DNA from: Deltaproteobacteria bacterium
GTDB lineage: Bacteria; UBA10199; SBBF01
Assembly (NCBI GenBank): GCA_016207765.1
Contig: JACQOY010000179.1
Coordinates: forward strand, 1 to 10,088
DNA: 10,088 nucleotides
Direction of reading: 5' to 3'
This document shows, one piece after another, positions 1 through 5,880 of this stretch (position 1 is the first letter of the stretch; each line of letters opens with the position of its first letter). A program made the position numbers and the translations under genes. The notes beneath the pieces are model-generated. The model had not been told where the DNA came from and did not search any database. It saw nothing but the letters and a program-made list of their open reading frames with translations.

Positions 1-904
1 TAAGAAAAGGAAACTTGAGGGGGATGTCGACTATTGCCATTTCCGGATGCCCATCCAGAATAGACTGAATCACCTCTTCGTTTTCTTCTCCGGACAGCGC
101 GCAAGTCGAATAAACGAGATGCCCTCCCGGTTTCAGACAGGCCACCGCCGCGCGCAGAAGCGATTTTTGCCGGGCCGCCATTTTTTCGACCAGCTCGACC
201 GACCAATGGTCAAAGCTCCTCGGATCATTCGCACAAAAGGTTCCTTCGGAGGAGCAGGGGGCGTCGAGGAGGATGCGGTCGAAGCGACGGAACTCCTCCC
301 CTTTGTAAGGGGAGGCCGGGTGGGGTAGAGAATTCGATCGCTCTACCTCCCCCAACCCCTCCTTACAAAGGAGGGGAGGCAATTGCTCACCCTTTATTTT
401 AACTATTTCGGCGATTGCCACCCCCTGCTTTTTCAAATTATACACCAGCTTTTCGTAACGGATCGGGTGCGGCTCCACCGCCACAATCTCTCCCCGGTTT
501 TGCATCATCGCCGCCATCTGGCAGGTTTTGCCGCCGGGGGCGGCGGCCAGGTCAAGCACCCTCTCGCCCGGTTTTGGGTCGAGTACCATCGGGGGAATTT
601 GGCTCGAGAGACTCTGAAGATAAATCCACCCTTCCTCATACGGCCTTGATTCACGCAATTTTTTGAGGCTCCCCTTTTTCAAAAGAAAGGCATCGGGAAA
701 GTTTTTGACCGGTTCACAAATCAATCCGGGTTGTTTAAGTTCTTTGATCAGGCCGTGGGCGTTTGCCTTCAACCGGTTGACCCTAAACGTCGTCGGTCTG
801 GACTCGCAAAACCCCCGGTGGATTTCCGACATAAGGCCGGGAGGGGCAATTTTTACGAGCCGTTCAAGGAATTTGGCGGGCAATTTCGAAAGCGGCGATG
901 GCAT
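1..904 (-). CDS. RsmB/NOP2-type 16S rRNA (cytosine-C5) methyltransferase, 3' end beyond window
   Basis: Class I SAM-dependent RNA m5C methyltransferase of the NOL1/NOP2/Sun family, expected to methylate a cytosine of rRNA in the cytoplasm. 301 codons are visible and the frame is still open at the window edge, so the C-terminus is missing. The start is the ATG at 904, directly preceded by an in-frame TAA. Visible motifs are the SAM-binding loop VLDLAAAPGGKT (residues 116-127), DAPCSSEGTF (214-223, release cysteine C217) and YSTCALSGEEN (265-275, nucleophile C268). Both cysteines of this family's mechanism are therefore present. Residues about 176-205 are encoded by a palindromic repeat sitting in frame just before the conserved FDRILLDAPC segment. 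That stretch is low-complexity (LPPLLCKEGLGEVE onward) and looks foreign to the fold. The exact subfamily (RsmB, RsmF or another paralogue) cannot be decided from this fragment. Confidence 0.9.
   Translation of the reverse strand, partial: MPSPLSKLPAKFLERLVKIAPPGLMSEIHRGFCESRPTTFRVNRLKANAHGLIKELKQPGLICEPVKNFPDAFLLKKGSLKKLRESRPYEEGWIYLQSLSSQIPPMVLDPKPGERVLDLAAAPGGKTCQMAAMMQNRGEIVAVEPHPIRYEKLVYNLKKQGVAIAEIVKIKGEQLPPLLCKEGLGEVERSNSLPHPASPYKGEEFRRFDRILLDAPCSSEGTFCANDPRSFDHWSVELVEKMAARQKSLLRAAVACLKPGGHLVYSTCALSGEENEEVIQSILDGHPEMAIVDIPLKFPFL
291..385. repeat. Composite palindromic element inside a coding region
   Basis: Two short hairpins face each other. One is CCTCCCCTT-tgt-AAGGGGAGG at 295-315 and the other CCCCTCCTT-aca-AAGGAGGGG at 356-376; both are 9-bp perfect stems with 3-base loops. 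An inner inverted repeat, GGTAGAG (324-330) and CTCTACC (341-347), flanks a 10-base centre. The whole is thus a larger inverted repeat resembling a miniature element. The right half recurs almost base for base at 10055-10088. The host methyltransferase frame reads through without a stop. Confidence 0.85.
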
Positions 905-965
905 TTAGTCCCCCGCGTACCAAAAAAGAGATGACAAAGAAAGCGGCATTCGTTAGAGGCTTTTC

Positions 966-1736
966 ATGCGGAAATCGATGATTGTTTTCCTGCCGATTAT
1001 TGTCATCGGTATTCTTGCGGGCCTCCATTTTCACCTTCGCTCCCTCTACCGCACTCAATTTGAGAACCAGTTTCCCCGCCTTCGTGATTGCGCGATCAAG
1101 GCGCGGCAGGTGAAAGAAGACGGGATCAAGCTGGCCAATACCCTCAAATTTGACCGGGCCGTGGCCGAGCTGGGAAGCGCCCGCGATTTTTACCAATATT
1201 GTGAAGTCTTTTTTCCAACCGGGTTAAGCGCCTTTTACAATTCCGGACGCGACTTGGACGGGGCCCGCAAGGCTTTTTACATGGATTTCTCCGATCTTTT
1301 TTTCCAATTCGCCCTCATCCAGCAGGCGGAAGAAAACCAAAAACCCGATCTCGATCTGGCTCTTGGCGCCATTTCGATGGCGATTGAGACGATCGACAAA
1401 GCGTGTGAGGCGGTCGGGGACGATTATTGTGTTTCCCGCAAACAGTCATACTTCACCATTCTGGGCGATATGTATCGGGTAAAAAAAGATTTCAAGCGGG
1501 CGGTTAACATGTTCAAACAAGCTGATACCCTCAAGCCCGATGATCCCGCCAACCTCTCTTTCTGGGGGCTTTCCCTTTTTGAAAGCGGTGATCATAAGGG
1601 AGCCCAGAAAAAGTGGGAACGGGCGGTGGCCAAAGACCCCAATGCCCCGGCCAAGGAAATGATCAGGCAATATGCGGTTTCATCTAACGCCCCCCGGCCC
1701 CCTCTTAAGGTAAGAGGGGGTGAGGGGGAGTTATGA
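966..1736 (+). CDS. Membrane-anchored TPR-repeat protein of unknown function
   Basis: A 256-residue protein with one hydrophobic N-terminal helix (about residues 5-21, after MRKS), which is either a membrane anchor or an uncleaved signal. It probably places the rest outside the cytoplasm. Two tetratricopeptide-like helical pairs are visible at about 159-192 (ILGDMYRVKKDFKRAVNMF, ending LKPDD) and 195-228 (FWGLSLFESGDHKGAQKKWE, ending AKDPN). A weaker helical segment lies at 50-80. TPRs mediate protein-protein contacts; the partner is not apparent. The start is ATG 966 with a GAGG ribosome-binding site at 956-959. The last 15 or so residues (APRPPLKVRGGEGEL) are encoded by a palindromic repeat, so the native C-terminus has been replaced or extended. 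The gene is divergent from the rRNA methyltransferase and 9 bases upstream of the pterin dehydratase-like gene, probably co-transcribed with it. Confidence 0.75.
   Translation: MRKSMIVFLPIIVIGILAGLHFHLRSLYRTQFENQFPRLRDCAIKARQVKEDGIKLANTLKFDRAVAELGSARDFYQYCEVFFPTGLSAFYNSGRDLDGARKAFYMDFSDLFFQFALIQQAEENQKPDLDLALGAISMAIETIDKACEAVGDDYCVSRKQSYFTILGDMYRVKKDFKRAVNMFKQADTLKPDDPANLSFWGLSLFESGDHKGAQKKWERAVAKDPNAPAKEMIRQYAVSSNAPRPPLKVRGGEGEL
1690..1733. repeat. Palindromic repeat forming the 3' end of the TPR gene
   Basis: A perfect 10-bp stem, CCCCCTCTTA-agg-TAAGAGGGGG, spans about 1700-1722. It is flanked by C-rich and G-rich arms ending GTGAGGGGGAG. It resembles the CCTCCTT/AAGGAGG elements at 291-385 and 10055-10088 in architecture: a C/T-rich arm, a 3-base loop, a purine arm and a G-rich tail. 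It is a related variant rather than an identical copy. The TPR frame runs through it and stops at TGA 1734-1736 immediately after. Confidence 0.7.
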
Positions 1737-1745
1737 TTCCCGATC

Positions 1746-2024
1746 ATGCCCAAGTTATCCCTCCATCAAATTGGTTTGGAGCTTAAAAAGATTCCCGGGT
1801 GGAGCCTCATGCAGGGAAGGCTGGTCAAAGAGTTCCGCTTCAACAGTTTTCCCACAGCCGTCATCTTCATCAACAATATGGTCGATCCGGTGGAGGAGCT
1901 CGATCTGCATCCCGAAATCACCGTCAAATACAACCGGGTGACGGTGACGATCTTCAATCATCCCGCGGGCGGCCTGACGGAAAAGGATTTTGAGTTGGCG
2001 AAGAGGATTGATGAGTTGGCTTAA
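1746..2024 (+). CDS. Pterin-4a-carbinolamine dehydratase-like protein (PCD/DCoH family)
   Basis: A 92-residue cytoplasmic protein matching the length and fold pattern of PCD/DCoH, which dehydrates 4a-hydroxytetrahydropterin during pterin cofactor recycling. The C-terminal half follows the family signature: LHPEITVKY (54-62), then FNH at 70-72, then GGLTEKD (75-81), closing with AKRID. H55, P56, Y62, H72 and D81 fall at signature spacing. The first histidine of the usual HHP triplet is replaced by leucine (L54), so activity may be reduced or altered. The start is ATG 1746; no well-spaced ribosome-binding site is seen, although the G-rich tail of the preceding repeat ends 15 bases upstream. No phenylalanine hydroxylase gene is nearby. 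The protein may act in a molybdopterin or another pterin pathway, or may no longer be an enzyme. Confidence 0.8.
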   Translation: MPKLSLHQIGLELKKIPGWSLMQGRLVKEFRFNSFPTAVIFINNMVDPVEELDLHPEITVKYNRVTVTIFNHPAGGLTEKDFELAKRIDELA

Positions 2025-2052
2025 ACCGTTTCTCCCATCACGAATTGGGTTG

Positions 2053-2072
2053 TCCCATGGTGGCTCATGGGA
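2053..2072. other. Inverted repeat between convergent genes
   Basis: TCCCATG (2053-2059) pairs with CATGGGA (2066-2072) across a 6-base loop. It lies between the convergent PCD-like and ATPase genes and overlaps the ATPase stop codon (2065-2067). There is no T-run on either side, so it is not a convincing intrinsic terminator. Confidence 0.35.
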
Positions 2073-3222
2073 GGGTCGATAAAAATCTCGAGGCGCTGAT
2101 GATTCGGATCGCCCCTCTTTGAATATCCACCCCTTCTTTCCCGACAATTTGAAAAGCCGGCACGCCGAATTTTTCGGCAAAGACATGCAAGGATTCGTGA
2201 AGATTCAATTCCGCCAGCTTTACCTCGGCAAGAAGCCAGGGCTTCCGATCTTTTGTGACGCAAAAATCAACCTCTCTCCGGTCGCGGTCGCGGAGGTAGA
2301 ACAGTTCAAAATCGCCGAAACCGAGATCCCGCCAAAGATGGACCGCCTTCAACAAATGGGAGGCAATCATATTTTCCAGGCGATCCCCTTCATCTTCCAC
2401 CTGGCTCCAGTCCCAGAGATAAACTTTCGAGGCCTTTTGAAGACTCCGGTTCACCTTTACATGGTACGGCTGAAGGGCAAACGAAATATAAAGCCTCTCA
2501 AAAGCGCCAAGCCACTGCCGCACCGTATTGTAGGCGACCTGCAAATCTTCCTTGAGGGAATTGACGCTTAACACCGACCCCACATGGCGGGGGAGCAGGA
2601 GCAGAAAATGTTCGATCAAATTGAGCAGGTGAATATGCGTCAAGTCGCGGATATCCTGTCGCACCAGCAGTTCCCGACGTTGGATCGACCAGCGCCCATG
2701 TTCCTCAACGCTTCCCTGGTAAAAGGGATGGGGAAAGCCGCCGAATTTAAGAAGGGTGGAAAAGGCTTCGGTGGAGCCCTGCTTCTCTTCCATTTTTTCA
2801 GGCAAATTTGCAGGCCGGGGGATTTCGTTCGGGGTCAAAATTTCTCCAACGGTCAAAGGATGCAGGTGGAGCAGGTAGTGGCGGCCAAACAGGCTGTCGC
2901 CTCCGCGGCGGTAAACATCAAGGCGGGCGCTACCGGTCACGAGGATTTTCAGTTTTTCGTGATACTTGTCGTAGGTCCCCTTCAAAAAACTTTTCCAGCG
3001 TTCGTATTTGTGAAGCTCATCCATGACCGCCAAGCCGTCGTGAAGAAAGCCTTTTTCGAGGATTTTTTGGCGGTCTTCGGCCAGATCCCAGTTGTAATAG
3101 CGTCCCGGTTTTGCCTTGAGCATTTCAAGGGCCAGATGCGTTTTGCCCACCTGCCGGGGCCCCGCCAGAAGGACAAAGCGTTTTTCCAAGTCCCTTTCGA
3201 CGATTGGTTGCAACGATCTCAT
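2065..3222 (-). CDS. AAA_14 / DUF4143 P-loop ATPase
   Basis: A 385-residue ATP-binding protein of the widespread AAA_14-DUF4143 family, whose cellular role is poorly defined. In order it shows a Walker A motif GPRQVGKT (21-28), a Walker B-like strand LAVMDELHKY (64-73), and a conserved TGSARLDVYRRGGDSLFGR block (96-114). A winged-helix-like stretch around 218-245 follows. The C-terminal DUF4143 part has REVDF (316-320) and LAEVKL (331-336), the pattern of a PD-(D/E)xK nuclease-like fold. The start chosen is ATG 3222 because the family usually begins a few residues before the Walker A strand. A GTG at 3246 would add 8 residues; neither start has a clear ribosome-binding site. It stands alone between unrelated genes, with no obvious toxin or antitoxin partner, consistent with these genes spreading as single cassettes. 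Confidence 0.85.
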   Translation of the reverse strand: MRSLQPIVERDLEKRFVLLAGPRQVGKTHLALEMLKAKPGRYYNWDLAEDRQKILEKGFLHDGLAVMDELHKYERWKSFLKGTYDKYHEKLKILVTGSARLDVYRRGGDSLFGRHYLLHLHPLTVGEILTPNEIPRPANLPEKMEEKQGSTEAFSTLLKFGGFPHPFYQGSVEEHGRWSIQRRELLVRQDIRDLTHIHLLNLIEHFLLLLPRHVGSVLSVNSLKEDLQVAYNTVRQWLGAFERLYISFALQPYHVKVNRSLQKASKVYLWDWSQVEDEGDRLENMIASHLLKAVHLWRDLGFGDFELFYLRDRDRREVDFCVTKDRKPWLLAEVKLAELNLHESLHVFAEKFGVPAFQIVGKEGVDIQRGAIRIISASRFLSTLP

Positions 3223-3394
3223 GCAGTTTTGATGTTTACACAGCACTGAAATTTTGGCTAGCCAATTTTTCAGTTATATGAAAATTGAATAAGGGAGGGA
3301 TGGGGCCATTCTCAAATTGAGAGCCAAATCTTTGACAAAAAGATGTCAACGAACCCCCTTAATTTGAGAGGCCGAAACTTCCGAATAAGGCCGA
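3223..3394. promoter_or_regulatory. Gap with three inverted repeats upstream of the ATPase
   Basis: No gene is seen here. The gap contains the perfect 12-bp palindrome TTGGCTAGCCAA (3254-3265), eight bases before the alternative GTG start of the ATPase. It also contains TTGACA-N6-TGTCAA (3332-3349), whose form would suit a dimeric regulator. A longer inverted repeat pairs TCTCAAATT (about 3310-3318) with AATTTGAGA (about 3362-3370). No sigma70-type promoter with proper spacing was found around TTGACA on either strand. A regulatory function is inference. Confidence 0.35.
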
Positions 3395-4414
3395 TCATAC
3401 ATAATGCTCCCGCCGAAACCACGCGACGGCATCTTTCAGCGCGTCGTCGACCGGCCGGTAGGTCATGCCCAGTTCCTTCTTCGATTTCGTGTTGTCGAAC
3501 CAGAAATAATACGGCAGAAGTTTGGCATACGGTTTGGTGATTATCGGCGGCCGGTGGGTCAGATGATCGGCCGCCCATTCCGCGGCGGAGGCAAACCGCT
3601 GGATCAAAAAAGTGGGTATTTTCATGGTTGGGGGGTTTTTGCCGGCCAATACCGCCAAGCGGGTCATCAAATTTTTGGCCGAAAGATTTTCGGCGCAGAG
3701 GATATGGCGTTGACCGATGCCCCCGATGGTTTCGGCCAGAAGATGACCCAACGCCACGTCCCGCACATCCACCAGCGAAAAATGGGCGTCCACATAAAAC
3801 GGCGCCCGCCCGCGGATAAAATCGCAAATCAATTTTCCCGTCGGTGTCGGGCGGACATCGCCGGGCCCCACCGGTCCAGTGGGGTTTAAGATAACGGCGG
3901 GAAGCCCTTTCCCCACATATTCCATCACCACCTGTTCCGCCTCGTATTTGGAGAGGGTGTACGGATCGTTGGTCCAGCCCCGGTTCCAGGGGGTTTCTTC
4001 ATTCAGGAGGTTGTCGGGACGGTCGGAAATGCCGATAGCCCCCGTGGTGCTCGTATAAACAAACCGCTTCACCCCGGCCTCCAGCGCCGCCCGGCAGATA
4101 TTTTTGGTCCCCTCGACATTGATTTCGAAAAAATCGTTGCGGTTTCGGGTCCAGAAGGCAAAAAGGGCCGCCACATGGTAGACCACCTCTACCCCCTTCA
4201 TGGCCTGGGTGAGCGAGGCATAGTCCTGCAGATCCCCGTATGTCGCCTGATACTCAATACCGGAGAGGTGCCTTGTGGTAGCCCCCGGTCTTAACAGAAG
4301 TTTCAGGGGCCGCTTTTTGGACGCCAGCAGAGAAGCAATCTGACCGCCGATAAATCCGCTGGCGCCCGTGACAAGAGTCAATGGTTTTGCTATCATTTTC
4401 CGCATAACTATCAT
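3395..4414 (-). CDS. NAD(P)-dependent epimerase/reductase, HpnA-like extended SDR
   Basis: A 339-residue extended short-chain dehydrogenase. The Rossmann glycine motif is TGASGFIGG (16-24), with the acidic/adenine-region GDLQD at 60-64. The catalytic pattern is complete: T121-S-T123 followed by Y152-TLS-K156. The stretch NPTGPVGPGDVRPTPTGK (177-194), the YVDAHFSLVDVRDVALGHL block (207-225) and the later AENLS strongly resemble the hopanoid-associated sugar epimerase HpnA family and dihydroflavonol-4-reductase-like enzymes. The substrate is unknown, and no squalene-hopene cyclase or other hopanoid gene is in the window, so a role in hopanoid side-chain synthesis is only suggested. The start is ATG 4414, preceded by a near-ideal AGGAGGTGA ribosome-binding site (4419-4427). 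A second ATG three codons in is less well spaced. Its start overlaps that of the divergent methyltransferase. Confidence 0.85.
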   Translation of the reverse strand: MIVMRKMIAKPLTLVTGASGFIGGQIASLLASKKRPLKLLLRPGATTRHLSGIEYQATYGDLQDYASLTQAMKGVEVVYHVAALFAFWTRNRNDFFEINVEGTKNICRAALEAGVKRFVYTSTTGAIGISDRPDNLLNEETPWNRGWTNDPYTLSKYEAEQVVMEYVGKGLPAVILNPTGPVGPGDVRPTPTGKLICDFIRGRAPFYVDAHFSLVDVRDVALGHLLAETIGGIGQRHILCAENLSAKNLMTRLAVLAGKNPPTMKIPTFLIQRFASAAEWAADHLTHRPPIITKPYAKLLPYYFWFDNTKSKKELGMTYRPVDDALKDAVAWFRREHYV

Positions 4415-5033
4415 GTCACCTCCTATTCATCAAGGGACCCTTAATTATCTGGAGCGGTTTTTGGTCAATCACCCCTTAAGATTTTTGGGGCAAAAGTTCA
4501 TCGATATCCCGGTATTGGAGAACTGGGGGCGTCTGCCCAAGGGGGCTTCAATTCTGGAGGCGGGATGCGGCAACGGGCGCGTGGCCCGGTATCTTTCGGG
4601 AAAGCTGAAGGCCAAAAATTACACCGCCATCGATATCGACCCCAAAATGATTGCCCAGGCCGAATCGCTCACCGAGAAAAATTCCCGGCTGATTTTTCAG
4701 GTGGCCGATCTCTGCGATCTCCCTTTTGACAACAATTGCTTCGATGCCGTGATTGTGCTGGATGTTTTGCATCATCTGGTGGACTGGAAAAGGGGGGTCA
4801 GGGAGGTTAACCGGGTGCTTAAAAAGGGGGGAAAGCTTTGCTTGAGGGAATACAGCCTCGAAACCTTCTCCATGCCGATTTTGGGGCTCATTCTTCGGGC
4901 TCTTTTGGATCATCCCTACGAGTTCATGTTCGATCAGCCGGAACTTCTGTCGTTTATCCGCAAACACGGCTTCGAAATCACCCATCAAAACGACATGTCA
5001 TGGCTCCTCATGCTGGTGGCGGTGAAGAAATAG
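4413..5033 (+). CDS. Class I SAM-dependent methyltransferase (small-molecule type)
   Basis: A 206-residue cytoplasmic methyltransferase with a standard Methyltransf_11/25 core. Motif I is LEAGCGNGR (48-56), the acidic end of strand 2 is AIDIDP (72-77), motif II is VADLCDLPF (97-105), and motif III/IV is FDAVIVLDVLHHL (110-122), followed by NRVLKKGGKLCL. The substrate cannot be read from sequence. Its position opposite an HpnA-like reductase suggests lipid, isoprenoid or quinone modification, but that is inference. The start ATG 4413 has no ribosome-binding site and overlaps the divergent epimerase start. An in-frame TTG at 4461 has GGAG six bases upstream and would shorten the protein by 16 residues. 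A GTG at 4368 would extend it into the epimerase. Homologues with the NHPLR motif near the N-terminus are consistent with 4413. The stop at 5031-5033 abuts the putative TetR promoter. Confidence 0.8.
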   Translation: MSPPIHQGTLNYLERFLVNHPLRFLGQKFIDIPVLENWGRLPKGASILEAGCGNGRVARYLSGKLKAKNYTAIDIDPKMIAQAESLTEKNSRLIFQVADLCDLPFDNNCFDAVIVLDVLHHLVDWKRGVREVNRVLKKGGKLCLREYSLETFSMPILGLILRALLDHPYEFMFDQPELLSFIRKHGFEITHQNDMSWLLMLVAVKK

Positions 5034-5062
5034 TTGACATTTTTTTCAAACGTTCCTAGACA
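5034..5062 (+). promoter_or_regulatory. Possible sigma70-type promoter for the TetR gene
   Basis: A consensus -35 TTGACA (5034-5039) starts one base after the methyltransferase stop. Seventeen bases later comes TAGACA (5057-5062), a poor -10 match. Initiation about 7 bases downstream would fall at or next to the TetR ATG (5070), giving a leaderless or near-leaderless message. That agrees with the absence of any ribosome-binding site before 5070. Inferred from sequence only. Confidence 0.4.
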
Positions 5063-5069
5063 TCGAATC

Positions 5070-5732
5070 ATGAATCGGAAAAAGAGGGAGGGGTTGATTC
5101 TCGACGCCGCGATTCGTGTTTTTGCCCGCCAGGGTTATCCCACAACATCCGTTTCCGAAATCATCGAGGAGGCCTCGGTCGCCCGCGGCACTTTTTATCT
5201 CTACTTCAAGAGCAAAAAAGACATCTTCAACACGTTGATCGACCGGTTCTTTGTCGAGCTCGCGCAAAATGTGGCCAAGATCAATGCCCTCAACGCCCCA
5301 CGGGGGGCGGATTTGAGCGGCGTCTTCCGCCAGTTGGCCAGTGATTTTATCACCACCATCACCAAAAACAGGCTTCTCACCAAAATCATGCTGGTCGATT
5401 CGCGCGGACTGGAAGGGGAATTCGATGCAAAGATCTCGCAGTTCTACGATCAGTTGAGCCGGATTATTCAGCACAACCTCGATTTGAACATCAAGGCGGG
5501 TCTTTTCCGCAACTGTGATACCGGCGTTGTGGCCCGTTGCATGATCGGCAGTGTGAAGGAAATGGTCGCCTCGTGGGTGATGCAGGAAAGCATGGAAATC
5601 GAGTCGGTTATCCAGGGATTGATCGACTATCTCCTCAATGGCTTGAATCCCATCGTCTATGCCGCCACCGAAAAGGCTGTTGCTTCCGAAGAGGCCAAAT
5701 CCCTTCCCCGGCTCGGCCTGAATTTCCATTGA
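5070..5732 (+). CDS. TetR/AcrR-family transcriptional regulator
   Basis: A 220-residue one-component repressor. The N-terminal DNA-binding domain (about 1-60) has the family pattern: ILDAAIRVFARQGYPTTSV (10-28), then the helix-turn-helix IIEEASVARGTFYLYFKSKK (31-50) and DIFNTLIDRF. The remaining helices form the ligand-binding and dimerisation domain (about 65-205), which is too variable to predict a ligand. The start is ATG 5070; a TTG at 5034 would add 12 residues but coincides with a consensus -35 hexamer. No ribosome-binding site precedes 5070. TetR proteins usually control adjacent genes, so candidates are the upstream methyltransferase/epimerase pair or the downstream radical SAM-lolA pair. 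The TTGACA-N6-TGTCAA palindrome at 3332-3349 has the form of a TetR operator but lies 1.7 kb away. Confidence 0.88.
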   Translation: MNRKKREGLILDAAIRVFARQGYPTTSVSEIIEEASVARGTFYLYFKSKKDIFNTLIDRFFVELAQNVAKINALNAPRGADLSGVFRQLASDFITTITKNRLLTKIMLVDSRGLEGEFDAKISQFYDQLSRIIQHNLDLNIKAGLFRNCDTGVVARCMIGSVKEMVASWVMQESMEIESVIQGLIDYLLNGLNPIVYAATEKAVASEEAKSLPRLGLNFH

Positions 5733-5751
5733 CGCCTTCCGTTGAATGCAG

Positions 5752-5794
5752 GCCCGCCGCAATCTCGGCCGCTTGCGGCCGAGCCAAGGCGGGC
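5752..5794. repeat. CUUG-loop hairpin element, copy 1
   Basis: The inner stem CTCGGCCGC (5764-5772) pairs with GCGGCCGAG (5775-5783) around TT, equivalent to an 8-bp stem closed by a G(CUUG)C loop. An outer stem pairs GCCCGCC (5752-5758) with GGCGGGC (5788-5794). It lies 20 bases after the TetR stop. There is no following T-run, so it is not a typical intrinsic terminator. Confidence 0.7.
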
Positions 5795-5825
5795 AAATGT
5801 GATGACAGCAAGTACTTTAAGCATC

Positions 5826-5858
5826 GAAGAATCTCGGGGGCTTGCCCCCGAGTTCTTC
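5826..5858. repeat. CUUG-loop hairpin element, copy 2
   Basis: The stem CTCGGGGGC (5833-5841) pairs with GCCCCCGAG (5844-5852). It is extended by GAAGAA (5826-5831) with TTCTTC (5853-5858) and one bulged T. Loop and flank match copy 1 (AATCTCGG...GCTTGC...CCGAG). The two internal base pairs that differ are exchanged on both arms, so pairing is preserved. It ends 22 bases before the radical SAM start codon. Confidence 0.7.
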
Positions 5859-5880
5859 AATTTCGGATAGTTCCCCGTTC

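Noticed and set aside
291..385. Possible CRISPR or tandem repeat array
   Set aside because: There are only two inverted hairpin halves with no regular spacers and no cas genes. The structure is a palindromic element instead.
2065..3222. Defence or toxin-antitoxin system built around the ATPase
   Set aside because: No toxin, antitoxin, nuclease partner or other defence gene adjoins it. DUF4143 ATPases are common as solitary genes.
2584..3249. A 221-codon plus-strand frame opposite the ATPase
   Set aside because: The minus strand encodes intact Walker motifs and a DUF4143 domain over the same bases, so the plus frame is a shadow with no family resemblance.
3332..3349. Back-to-back sigma70 promoters (TTGACA on both strands)
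   Set aside because: No acceptable -10 hexamer lies 16-18 bases from either hexamer, so this is more likely a palindrome than two promoters.
3395..4414. Full hopanoid biosynthesis cluster
   Set aside because: Only an HpnA-like reductase is present. No squalene-hopene cyclase, HpnH or other hpn gene is recognisable in the window.
5046..5762. A 238-codon open frame on the minus strand across the TetR gene
   Set aside because: It mirrors the whole TetR coding region, whose plus-strand product has a clear helix-turn-helix. The minus product has no recognisable domain and its pattern is that of an antisense shadow.
5826..5870. Intrinsic terminator after the TetR gene
   Set aside because: The stem is strong but is followed by TTCTTCAATTTCGG rather than a T-run, and a related hairpin lies just upstream. 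A repeat or RNA element fits better.
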